Positions 23,346 through 34,687 of a stretch of 64,000 bases of DNA are shown one piece after another. The notes beneath the pieces were generated by a model that saw only the letters and a program-made list of their open reading frames with translations, had not been told where the DNA came from and ran no database searches. The translations under genes were made by a program, and so were the position numbers. The stretch covers positions 5,008,501 through 5,072,500 of the forward strand of contig CP126201.1 of assembly GCA_030272155.1 (NCBI GenBank), written 5' to 3'. The number at the start of each line of letters is the position of its first letter. The stretch's first letter is position 1. Origin of the DNA: Tetradesmus obliquus. Its lineage: Eukaryota > Chlorophyta > Chlorophyceae > Sphaeropleales > Scenedesmaceae.

Positions 23346-26300
23346 CTAATAGCCCTGAGGAAAGTAGCCCTGCTGGTGTGGGTCATGCTGCTGCTGCTGC
23401 GGTGGCAGCTGCACCATCTGCTGCGGCATGCCGTGAGGCCCGACAACATACACCACCTGCTGCTGTGCAGCTTGTGGGTGCATCTGCACAACCGGCTGCA
23501 GCACCTGCTGCTGGTACCCAGCAGCAGCATACCCAGGTGGCACCTGCTGCAGTACCTGCGGCTGCGCCGGCGCGTGCTGCAGCAGCACAGGCTGCTGTGC
23601 AGGCAGCAGCGTCAGCTGGGGCTGCTGGGTGGCTGGGTCTAGTGCAAACACCTGGATGTGCTGCTGCTGCTGCTGCACTGGCTGCTGGTAGTGAGGGTGA
23701 TACTGCTGCTGCACCTGCAGGTAGGGCTGCAGCGGCTGCATGGCTGCCTGCTGGTGGTGGGGGAGCTGGTACTGCAGCACCTGCGGGAGCTGCTGCTGCT
23801 GCACTGCCACGACATGCTGCTGCTGCTGCTGCTGGAGGTACTGCGGATGGTGATGTGGCTGTGGCTGCTGCTGCACCTGCGGTGCAGCATCCTGGTAATG
23901 CTGCTGAAACTGCACAGGATGCTGCGGTGGTGCCGCCATTGGCGTCTGCTGCTGCTGGCCATAATCCGCGTGCAGCATCTCCTGCTGCTGCTGACCATAC
24001 TCTGCCTGCATTGCCGCCTGCTGCTGCTGCTGCTGCTGCTGGTGTTGGCCGTGCTCTGCCTGCATCGCTGCCTGCTGCTGCCGCTGCCGCTCCCTGCTAA
24101 TCTCTGCCGAGGTGGGCGGCCGGCTGATGTGGCACGGCAGCCGGATGCCTGCACAGCACAGCGCAGCATAGCACAGCACAGCAGGTTGCAGGTGGGAGCC
24201 AGCCAGGCGCCAGCCACAACAGCAGGCACAGCACACAGCCTGTTGGGATCTGTGGCGCACCTGCCCCTCATGCATGCACAGCAAAGCCGCCGCTGCTGCT
24301 GCTGCGTCAACAGCCTGGCCCGTCATCAGCAAACACAGCAGTGCAGCCTGCTGCTGAGCAGTACGCTGCAAGCTGCCAGGCTGCTGCATGCACACAGCAG
24401 CTGGTTACAGGAAACTCCGCCCCCCGTGTCGCAACGCGTGGATCCCACACAGTGGGGAGGCATCATGTTGACGCCAGCTTGGGTCCTCTGCTTACATGTA
24501 CGAATGCAAATTATGTACAATCTATGTCTAAAGCAGCAGCAGCGCGCCTCACCTGCCAGCCACAGGCTGATGCGCTCCCTGGCTGCCTCAGCCTCAGCCA
24601 CAGGCACCAGCGGCACCACAGCAGCAGCACCACCAGCAGCACTGCTGGTAGCAGCAGCAGCAGCAGCAGCTTGGTCAGGCTCAAGCGGGTCTGCTGCTGC
24701 TGCTGCGTCGCCTCCCTGCTGCTGGCGGAGCGCTGCTGCTGCTGCTGCTGCTTCGTAGCGCTCTCGCCAGCCGCTTGCATCCTTTGGAGCCAGCTGCACA
24801 CAAGCAGGCAGGGGTACAGCCGCCAGCAGCAGCAACGGCAGCAAGTTTGAGAAATGCTAACCACTTTGAGCATCGCCGCAACCGTACCATGGTCAGCAAG
24901 CGGACGGCTGAGCCAACACTGCACACAGGTAAGCCAGTGCAGTTGGTGTGCTGCCTGCCTCCGCCACTGCAGACACTCAAGCACGCAGGCACAGCAGCCT
25001 CACAGCACAGCACACCTGCCAGCTGCAACTCCACCGCCTGCTGCCCCTGCCGCTCACCTGTGACGCCTCTCCTGCAGCCACACACACAAGCGCAGCATCA
25101 GGCACAGCAGGAGGCGGCTGACGCCACACAGCAACACCGCTACCACCACCAGCAGCAGCAGCAGCAGCTGCGCTGTCACCGCTCCACAGCCAGGCATCTG
25201 ATGGGCCCTGGGGCTGCGCCGCCAGTGCCGCCTGTGCTGCCTCTGCCGCCTGCTGCTCCCGCGCGGCTGCGCTGCAGCGCGCCAGCTGCCAGCGCTGCAC
25301 GGCTGCGTCGTACGCCTGCAGGGCAGCAGCCAGGCAGCCAGCCAGGGGCAGCATGAGGATGCTTGCACGCCTTGCTGTACTTGCATACATGTGCACGTAT
25401 GAACGCGCTGCCAGCGTGATCTCCTCTGCCAGCAACACAGCACATGCTGAGCTCGCATGCACTGTGAGTTGTGGCTGCAAGTGCCGCAATTAGGTGCACT
25501 GCAAGCTCTGCTTTGTGCTGAGCGGCACAATCAGCCAAGCAGCAGCAGCAGCGCCGCCTCACCTGCACCGCCTGCGTCACCTCCCCAGCCACGGCCCCAG
25601 CAGCAGCCAGGAAGGAGGCAGGCGCCCGCCCCTGCTGCGCCATGACGTGCAGCCGCTGCTGCTGCGGCAGCGCCGCCCAGGCCTGCGCCGCGGGCTGCTG
25701 CTGCCGCTGCTGGCCCTGCAGGCCACCCGCTGGCTTGCTGCCGCTCAGTGCATGCAGCGCAGCCAGGCGCCTGCAGCAGGCAGTGCAGGCAGTGCAGGCA
25801 GTGCAGGCAGTGCAGGCAGTGCAGGCAGTGCAGGCAATGCAGGCAGTGCAGCAGATCAGCGCCAAGGCAGCTCAACCGACGCAACACATAACAATGGCAT
25901 GATGCAGGCAGCGGCAGGATGCAGAGCACGGAGCCAGCAAAACAGCGGCAGGGGCAGCTGGTAGAGTGACACACCAGCCTGAGCAGCTAGCTGCGTGCAC
26001 ACGGCCTCTGTAGCAGCGGCAGGGAACACAAAGGGTGCATGCCTGCTAGGAGTAATGTCGGGCAGTGTGCAGCATGCAGAGCCAGGCAGCAACATGCCAT
26101 GCCGCCAGCAACACCAGCTGCTGAGGCACTGCCTGGGACGTACCTGCTGGCTTGACTGGCTGGTGTCTGGCCCTGAGCAGGCTGGGAGCCTGCAGCAGCA
26201 GCAGCAGCAGCAGCAGTGCCTGCTGCAGGCTGCACCCCTGCTCTCTTGCTGGGCTTTTTCAAGCTGCTGCTGAGCACTGCCGGCCTAGCAGCAGCTGCAG

Positions 26301-26389
26301 CTGCTGCACCTGCTGTCCCTGCTGCAGCGCTGCCAAGCTGGCCACCACCCGGCGCTCCTGCTGCACCTCCGCCTGCTATGGCACCATTG

Positions 26390-26442
<53 letters not shown>

Positions 26443-28001
26443 GGTGTGCCGCTTGAGGTCCCCGGTCAGCTCCATCTCCTGCAGCTGCCGCTTCACAGCC
26501 AGCGTCACACGCCGCTTGGCGCTGCCGCTCACAGCCCTGCCGGCTGGCCCACCGCCACACTGGATCAGCCCACCAGGCGCAGCGTACTGTGCAGCAGCAG
26601 CAGCCATCCCGGCGTGCTGCTTTCCTGCAAGGCCTGGCGGCGCCGCCTGGCCTGTCGTGGCTGCCCAGGCGAGGCTTGCGGCGCGTGCTGCTGCTGCTAC
26701 TGCTGCGTTGGGGTGGCTATGCAGGCCGGCCACTGCTGCTGCCAGGGGGCTGCTCTGCAGCAGTGCTGAGGAGAGGCTGATGGCCGGCAGCACCTGCGGG
26801 GCAAGGCACAGCATGATGTGAGGCATAGCTTGATGGCAGCATGTGTAGGCACAGCATAGATACAGCATTACAGCAACACCAGGCAGAAGCATGCCCTAGC
26901 AGCCGATACAGACACCAGCAGACACACATGCTGTGTGTATACGTACGCACAGCTTGGCTGGAGACGCAGGCCTGCTGCTGCTGCCCCTGTTCCCACAGCA
27001 GCAAAGCCTTACAAAAACTGTGCAGGACCCTGCGGCAGCGGGGTTTGCGCAGCTGCAGCATCACACCAAGTTCGATGCACAGGAACCTGAGCCCCATGTG
27101 CCCCTCGGCCAGCCACGTGTGCGCCGCACCTGCAGCAGCTGCCTCAGCAGGCTGGTCTGCTGCTCCTTGCGCGCCTGGCCCAGCCACCCCTCCAGCACAT
27201 CAAGCAGCCGGCTGCTGGCCAGCTGACCGCGCACAGCAGCCGACGCACCACACGAGCCTACCCCTGCGCCGCGCGGCTTACTGCTGCTGCTGCCCTGCCT
27301 GCTGCTGGGGTTGCTGTTGCTGTAGCTGGCTGCCAGGGCCGCAAGCGCGCTGCTGCGGGCGGCCCAGGTGGTGAGGGAGCCCAGCAGACCCAAGAAGCGG
27401 CCGCCGCTGCAGCACCAGAAACAGAGATGAACAACAAGGGTTGAAAACGACGTGCAGCCGACAGCATGGCAGAGCAGCCAGCGAGCAGGTGGAAGAAGTA
27501 CATGAGCTGCTGCGCAGGTCTGCGTGCCGCTTGGTTGTGTTGTTGCAGCGCACAGGCAGGTCGCATGCGGTGCTACTTGCGCGCGCCCTGCGCTGCTCTG
27601 CTTGGTGACTATGTCATATGTTAGGCCGCAATGCCAGGAAACGATGGCTGCTGCTGCAAGACGATGCTTGCTTGCTGCTGCCATGTACGCACGCAGGAAG
27701 CTGCAGCCCAGCCAGTTGCAGCAGCCGGCTGTCCTGCAAGCTGCTGCCGCACCTGACGATCACCCCAGTCTCCGCGTCCAGCAGCTTCGCCAGCCGCTCC
27801 CTTTGACTGGCAATGGAGGCAGACAGCCGAGCGCTTGCAGGGCCCAGCGCAGGGCTGGCTGGCCCTGCTGCTGCTGCTGCTGCTGCTGGGTTGCTGCTGC
27901 TGCTGCCAGCCTGCCACGATCCCGAGCCTGCTGCCTCCTGCTGCTGCTGCTGCTGCAGGAAGAGGGGTGGTGCGTAGTAGCCAGGGTGTGAGCTCATCCA
28001 T

Positions 28002-28046
<45 letters not shown>

Positions 28047-29136
28047 GCTCCGGCCTCACCTGCCGCTGCCGCTGCTGCTGCTGCTTCAGCGGCGGCCTCT
28101 GCTGCTGCTGCTGCCTTGCTGGCGCGCCGTGCAGCTGCTGCCGCGTGGTTGCGCAGCCGTGTGCGCAGCTCGCTGAAGAGGCTGCGCACATGGTGCGGGC
28201 TGCACTTTGCAATGTGAGCCAAGCCAATGAGCTGACGGCAGTGTTAAAAGCGGATGATATAGGCACAGCCATAGGCCAGGCAGCGCAGCAGCCAGCACAC
28301 ACGGGCAGCACGGATGCGCACAGGGCTGTCAGCAAACATGCATGCTGCTAGCGGGGCCAGGGTTTGAAGTGGTGCTTGAGCAGCTGTCACTCGACGTCTG
28401 TGGTTTCGTGCTGTAGCTCTGCCATGCATGCATGCAGCCCACCACCAGCCCTGCCTGCAGGACATCAGTTCAACACATGCAGGGCATCAGCTCAACACAT
28501 GCTGCCTAGCCAGCGGTGGCAGCAGCAGCACAGCTGACCATGCCTGCTTTCCCTACCACAGATCCTGCAAGAACCATTGCTCTGCAGCCGCCCTTCACAC
28601 ACCAGCTGTTGGCTGCAGCACCTCACCTGGCTGCGGTCCAGTGCATCAGCAACACCCATCACCGCCAGCAGCTGCTGCCGCCCTGCTGCACTCAGCTCTC
28701 CATACGCCTCAGCAGTGCCCCTTTGGTCATCATCCGACTCAGAGCCTGAGTCATCACTTGTAGCAGCAACATTAACACCAGCTGCTGTGCCCTTGCTTGC
28801 AGGACTGAGGGGAGCCAGCCCTTCATCATCTTCCTCATATGCCCAGGGTGCATGGGCAAGTGCTGCTGCAAAGGCTGCAGGAGTCAACGGGTCTCTGCCT
28901 GTCAGGCGCTGCTGCTCTGCTACTGCGTCCACCAGTGCTTGTGCGCTGGATAACGATTCCTGCAGCTGCTCTAACAGCTCGAGCTTGGATTCGCTGTCTA
29001 TTAGAACAGCGGCAGGCACCAGCTGCTGCAGCTGCTGTACGTGTGCCTGCAGTGCTGCTTGTACTGCTGCCAGATCTGCTGCCTGCTCAGCCGGTGGGGT
29101 TGAGCTTGGAGTTGTGGAGGGCCCCTGCTGCTCCAT
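23346..29136 (-). CDS. LUMINIDEPENDENS-like nuclear protein (atypical homeodomain plus TFIIS N-terminal domain), 8 exons
   Basis: Exons in transcript order: 29136-28627, 28231-27753, 27406-27130, 26793-26144, 25770-25563, 25315-25058, 24793-24553 and 24148-23346. They total 3426 nt (1141 aa) with consistent phases. Exon 1 holds a helical segment ending EQQRLTGRDPLTP, like the region before the homeodomain in plant LUMINIDEPENDENS. Exon 2 begins with LIGLAHIAKCSPHHVRSLF and LRTRLRNH, an atypical homeodomain recognition helix (V-x-x-x-F, R-x-R), then polyGln. Exons 3 and 4 form a TFIIS N-terminal (LW) fold: LLDVLEGWLGQARKEQQTS, LLRQLLQVLPAISLSSALL, HPNAAVAAAARAASLAW. The rest is Ala/Gln-rich, with a 17-Ala run near 26394-26443 and a Gln-rich tail ending HQQGYFPQGY. 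In Arabidopsis this protein acts in the nucleus with FLD in chromatin-linked transcription control; the role in algae is unknown. The first in-frame ATG is used as start. The family call is by motif order. Confidence 0.75.
26394..26443 (-). repeat. Triplet tract coding polyalanine in the LUMINIDEPENDENS-like gene
   Basis: A run of CAG/CTG triplets is read on the minus strand as GCT/GCA, giving about 17 consecutive Ala. The same triplet is read elsewhere in this gene as Gln, for example at 28000-28047. Confidence 0.9.
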
Positions 29137-29839
29137 GGCATCTGGTGATGCTGGATCAGGCAGAGCTGCGGGCGCTAGCCCGATCACGTGCAGCAGCAGA
29201 CAAGGGTTACTGGCTACCTAGCCAACTACAGTGCCTCGTACCTACAGGACAGGAATCATGAAATGAGAGTAGAAGCATTGCAGAATAAACATAAAGCCAG
29301 CTGCCGGGACTTCAATTACATCACCGAGGAAGGACAGCAGAGTCTGAGCAGACACAGGACAATGTCACTGCCGAGAGTAACCGGCAACTGTGTAGCCAAG
29401 AGCGAGTACGTGCAGCATTTGCCAGATTGGATCGTTTAACTGAGTAAAGCTACATTAGTAGAGATTTATCGTAGGTCACCTGTGCAAGCACTTGAGCTCT
29501 ACTCGAGCAGCTGTGCCCTGTTCAGGATCTTGAAGAGGAGTTCTTGTCACGTGTGACGTATCAACAACGGGTCGTGATGTTGATGTGACCGGAGCATTGC
29601 GCTGTGCGTATGAGGATTCAGTATCATGGCGCTTGCCAGCAGCACCGGTTTGCAGCAAAGGACGTTGCCACAGGTAACCACATAAGGGCGCATTGCGTGT
29701 ACTTTCGGTTGCTTTGTGGTACCGCCTGGCCGCTGCATGCATAAGCAGTGCGGCAGCAGCACAGCAGCAGCACTACCACTGGTCACAAACACCAACACTC
29801 TCTCAGAGTCTGACAGTGTCCTCTTACATCACGTCATGA
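29137..29839. promoter_or_regulatory. Divergent promoter region, LUMINIDEPENDENS-like and OPR genes
   Basis: The gap of about 700 bases lies between two divergently read genes. A first exon for the OPR gene may be hidden here: an ATG at 29871 opens a short frame (MLSRLADVSSSNVMAALCSS) that looks like a transit peptide but is out of frame with the long ORF. Confidence 0.35.
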
Positions 29840-30111
29840 CTTACCATCCTCATCACTGCTGTCTTGCCCTATGCTGTCAAGGCTGGCGGACGTCTCCAGC
29901 AGCAATGTCATGGCAGCGCTCTGCAGCTCAACCTTCACAGCAGCGCCAGCTGTAGTGTAGTGCTGCATGGGGCTAGCCCCGCAGCATGCAGCTTGCCAGC
30001 TGCTGCCAGAGCAGCTGTGCTTGCGCATGCAGGCTCTTACTCGGCAGCACTCCCGCTGCCAGATGGTGCTGCCTCCTTTGGCCAGCAGCATGGCAGCAGC
30101 CAGATGTATGG

Positions 30112-30146
<35 letters not shown>

Positions 30147-33100
30147 TGACACGCAGCATTCGCAGCTGCAGCAGCTATGAGCAGCTGCTGGAGCTGCTGC
30201 AGCAGCACAGCTGGTTCCTGTCAGCCGCTGACGTGACCAACGTGCTGCACCGGGCGTCAGCCCTGGCCAAGACAGCTGCACGACAGCACAACGCAGCAGC
30301 AGGCAGCAGCAGGGCGGGCACACGGCAGCAGCGCAGTGCAGACGCGGCTGCAGCGCAGCAGCTGGTGTCTGCCTGCCTGGCAGCCCTGCTGCAGGTGCAG
30401 CAGCAGGTGGGGCCGCATGAGCTGTCCAACTGCCTGCTGTCACTGGCGGTGCTGTGTGGCAGCTGCGGCCCAGCAGCAGGAGTGCTGGGAAGCAGCCAGG
30501 CCGCCAGCAGAACCACCAGCAGCAGCAGCAGCAGCACTTATGAGCAGGCGCAGCAGTGGCATGCTGGGGGTAGCAGCAGCAGCAGCGGCAGCAGCAATGG
30601 TGCGGTGCTGCAGCAGCTGATCACTCCCGCCAGCAGCAGGGCGCTTGAGCAACTGCTGGTGGCAGCAGCACCGCAGCACCAGCTGCAGCAGCTGCTGGAG
30701 CTCACACACACGGCTGTGCTGCCTGCAGCGCAGCAGCACCAGCTCGTCAACATGCTGTACGGCCTGGCAGTACTGCGGGTGCGGCCTGCGCCGCATGTGC
30801 TGCAGCAGCTGCTGGCACACACGCAGCAGCACATGGAGCAGCTGGTAGCAGAGTCTGCGGCACATACAAGCAGCAGCAGCAGCAGTGACAGCTGGCAGGC
30901 GCGCGGGGATCGCCGCGCCACCAAAGTGCTGTCTCAGCTGCTGTGGGCAGCAGCCACGCTACAGCTGCAGCTGCCGCGCAGCTGGCTGCGCTGCTTCTGG
31001 GCTGCCAGCGCGCTGCTGCTGCCGCAGTTCAGTGCGCAGGACGTGTCCAATGTTGCGTGGGCGGCAGGCGCGCTGCGGCTGTCTCCGTCCGACGCCTGGC
31101 TGCTGCGGCTGCAGCAGCAGGCTAGCGCTGTTGCGTGCAGCATGTCGGGGCAGGGCCTGGCCAATACGCTGTGGGGCTGCGCAGTGGTGGCGCCCCAAGG
31201 GGTGCGGCCGGCGGTACTGCTGCAGCTGCTGCAGTGCTGTATTGCGCTGGGGCCTGCAGGGTTGGATGGTCAGAACCTGGCAAACATGTGCTGGGCAGCT
31301 GCACGCTGCCTGGCAGCAGCTAGCAGCAGCAGCAGCAGCAGCAGCTGGGACGAGCGGTCGATTGCACACGCGCAGCAGCAGCTGCAGCAGCTGCTGTCAG
31401 CATGTCAGCCGCTGCTGCCGCGCCTGGCGCCGCGCGACTGGAGCAACATCCTGTGGGCCTGCGGGCTGCTGCGCTGGCATCCGGGGCCCGAGGTCTTAGG
31501 CCAGCTGTGGCGCAAAACCCCGGCAGGGTTCAGCACCTCGCTGAACCCTCACAGCAGCAGCAGACCCACAGCCTGGTCGCCCCAGGGCTTAGCGAATGTT
31601 TTGTGGGGCTGTGCAAGGCTGGGGTTGAGGCCCCCTGGGGTGTGGCTGCAGGGCTTTGAGGCTGCTGCGGTGCTGCTGCTGCCGCAGTTTGGGCCCCAGG
31701 AGCTGGCCAACATGCTGTGGGCGTGTGGCGAGCTGCGCTATGCCCCGAGTGAGGCCTGGATGCAGCAGTACTGGCGGCAGGCGGCAGGACTGGCGGCGCA
31801 GCTGCGGGAAGCAACAACAGCGGCAGCAAATGCGCCTCTTACAAGTGCACCAGCTGTCGGTAGCAGTAACAGCAGCGGCTCAGCAGGTGCACTTGAGCAG
31901 CAGGATGCAGCAGCTGAGGAGGCGCAGCAGCAGCTGCAGGCGGGCATCATGCATTTGGCCATGGTGCTGCAGGCTGCTGGCAGGCTGGGCAGCCAGCCCC
32001 CTGGGCAGTGGCTGGAGGCGGCAGCGGCAGCACTGGCAAATGCAGCGGGTGTGCAGCAGCAGCAGCAGTGGCAGCAGCAGCGGCAGTCAGTGACAGCTGC
32101 TCTGTATGGGCTTTCCAGGCTCCAGCTACATCAGACAATCAGCAGCAGCAGCAGCAGCAAGCCATTGGCTCCTGCAAGTGCAGTACAGCAGCTGCTGCAG
32201 TGCATGGGCCTGGCTGTTCCGTCTATGCATGATACAGCAGGCAGTACAGCAACAGTCCAGGCTGCTGTGCACCTGTCAGGCATGGATGTGCTGCCGCTGC
32301 TGGCAGCACTGCCAGGCCTGCAGCTGCCGCGGCCTGCTGCTGCTGCTGCTGTTGCGGTGCAGCTGCTGGCAGCTGCTCAGCTGGCTGCGGCTCGTGGCGG
32401 CTTCAGCAGCGGCCAGCTGGTGCAGCTGGCGGTGGCAGCAGCAGCAGTGGCGCGTGACATCAACATCACAGGCAGCATCGTAGAATCATCATCACCACCC
32501 GGACAGCAGAATTCAAACAAGGACAGGGCAGCACTGGCAGTTAGTAGCAGCAGCAGCAGGATGAGCACGTATCGTAGGGATTGCAGTGGCAGCGACGCGC
32601 GTGCGCTGTGGGCTGCAGTTGCAGCAGCCGTGGAAGCAGAGCAGCGCAGCAGCACAGGCAGCAGTAGCAGCAGCAGTGCGCGCAGCACGTTTGTGTGCGC
32701 CCTTGCCAGCCAGCTGCAGCAGCACTGCGCCTCCCTCAGTGCAGCAGATCTGGCCGCCAGCCTGACAGCTCTCGCCCAGCTCCATGCAAGCAGCGCCAGC
32801 AGCAGCAGCAGGAGTGGAGTCGTGTTCAGGCAGCAGGCGCGCTTGGCAGCTGCTGCTGCCGCGTGCCCAGGCACAGCCGGCTTTGTGGCGGCTGCAGGGC
32901 AGGCAGTGGCGCAGCACACCGCTGGCATGCATGCCGGCAGCCGCGCTGCTGCTGCTGCCGGCCTGGCCCGGCTGGGCTACTGCCCCAGCCCCGACTGGCT
33001 TGACAGTTTGTTGTTGCACAGCAGCTGCCAGTGGCACGACTGCAGCAATGGAGCCATGGCCAGCCTGGCGGCAGCACTGCCGCTGTTCTTTGCCAACAGC

Positions 33101-33844
33101 CGGCTCGCACAGCAGCAGCAGCAGCAGCAGCAGCAGGTGGGCGAGCTAAGCAGCAGGGTCGATGCTGAGCAGGCTGTTGCATCAGCCATGCTGGCAGCAG
33201 CACTGGCACCAGATGCACGCAGCGCTCCCTACACAGCAGCTGCGCGCCTGCTGCGGCAGCAGCAGCGGCAGCGGCAGCAGCAGCACGTGCGCGAGTGGTG
33301 CCAGAGCTGGCTGGATGAGTCAGCGGGGCGCCTGGCGGGCTTCACCCCGCAGCAGCTGTCAGCAGCAGCTGCGGCGCTGCAGAAGCTTGCTGCCTACTGC
33401 TGCTGCCAGCCTGGCTACCCGCGCGGCATGCAACAGGTGCAGCAGCTGCGCTGGCAGCAGCAGCGGGGTGTGCGGCAGCTGCTGACAGCTGACTGGCGCT
33501 GTGCGTACTGCAGGGCAGTGCTGCTGCTGCTGCCGCGGCTGGACTCGGCTGAGCTAGTCAGGCTGGTGGCAGCAGCAGTAGCACTGCGGATGCGGCCAGG
33601 CAGGCGGTGGTGCGCTGGAGTTGCGTGTGAGGCTGCAGTCAGGGCAAGCGCAGGACCAGCAGCACTGGCAGCTGATGCTAGCAGCAGCGGCGGCAGCAGC
33701 AGCAGGCAGCTGCGTGTGCACCATGTTGGGCTGCTGGCTTGGTACCTCACGCAGCTTGGGTTTGAGCCATATCCGTCCAGGCAGCAGCCGCTGCTGCAGT
33801 TTGTGCAGGCTGCATGCCACTCCGGCCACGGGCGTGCAGGTGGT

Positions 33845-33881
<37 letters not shown>

Positions 33882-34099
33882 GCCAGAGGAGGGTCAAGCC
33901 TAGGCAGCTGCAGCTGGCAGTGCAGCTGCTGCAGCGTGGTGGCTGGCCGGTTGACCGGCAGTGGCAGCGGCATGCTCGGCGCTCAATGCCTGGCAGGCGG
34001 CTGAGGCTGCGTCTGAAGCACAGGCAGGGCGCATGGCAAGCACTTTGGAGTGGTGCAGAAGCTGTTCCAGCTGAAGCAGAGCATGCCATGCTGGCGTGA
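29840..34099 (+). CDS. Octotricopeptide-repeat (OPR) protein, probably organellar RNA-binding
   Basis: One uninterrupted frame of about 1419 codons. OPR proteins are helical-repeat factors, greatly expanded in green algae, that bind chloroplast or mitochondrial RNAs to stabilise, process or translate them. At least a dozen degenerate 38-residue units are visible, for example QDVSNVAWAAGALRLSPSDA, QGLANVLWGCARLGLRPPGV, QELANMLWACGELRYAPSEA and AGLARLGYCPSPDWLDSL, with the characteristic L-x-P-x-x-x-W near each end. Between units lie long Gln, Ser and Ala runs coded by CAG/AGC triplets, notably 30110-30145 and 33849-33882. No RAP domain or nuclease motif is seen at the C terminus, which is Arg-rich. 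The frame has no ATG until 30103, so either that is the start or an upstream exon supplies the transit peptide. The target RNA cannot be predicted. Confidence 0.8.
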
Positions 34100-34687
34100 C
34101 CTTTGGCTTGGAGTAGAGCCAGTACTTCAGCAGACACGGCAAGCACTGGCGAGAGCTGATAATTGTCAAGCAGCAGGCATTGAGCTATGAAGCAGAAGTA
34201 TTCTTTGAGGGTGTAGTTGAGTGTGTGCAGCCTATCGGTTGATTTGCTGCACATGTCGGCCTTGAGGGCAGGAGTACCTCACCGGCTTGCTGTCCAGCTT
34301 TGCCAGCCAGTCTCAAAGGTTCGCCACCAGAACCTTGGCAGTGACTGTTAGGTTGACGCCGTCCACCTGAGCACAATTTCTGTGCAGGATCATTAACCTG
34401 AATGTTACGCATCTGTTTCTATAGGCCTGATCGCTTGAGCAAACAAAATTGGTGTGCCACACTAGGAAACGGCCAGTCGGTTGCAGTGTTCTCGCTGCTC
34501 TGATCTCTTGACAGGCTGAACCAATCTTGTCTCGGTTGTTTGAAACGTATTGAACTGCTCGCGAACACTCTGCCTCGCTTGACGCTGCAGCAGACAGAAC
34601 TCCGAGTTGGTGCCAGATTGCTATTCGACAAGAGCTCGCAGCAGGCCCTGATTGCACCTCCCGCTGCTTGGTTTCTTATAGATAAGA
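34100..34687. other. Intergenic region upstream of LRR2
   Basis: These 590 bases between the OPR stop and the LRR2 start should include the LRR2 promoter. No clear TATA box or coding exon was found. Confidence 0.4.

Noticed and set aside
23378..24758. Plus-strand Leu/Ala-rich frames of 240 and 366 codons
   Set aside because: They are shadows of the Gln-rich exons of the LUMINIDEPENDENS-like gene; CTG on the plus strand reads as Leu or Ala.
25856..26095. Extra exon between LUMINIDEPENDENS-like exons 4 and 5
   Set aside because: Joining 26144 directly to 25770 keeps phase (AG|G) and the following frame, so no extra exon is needed.
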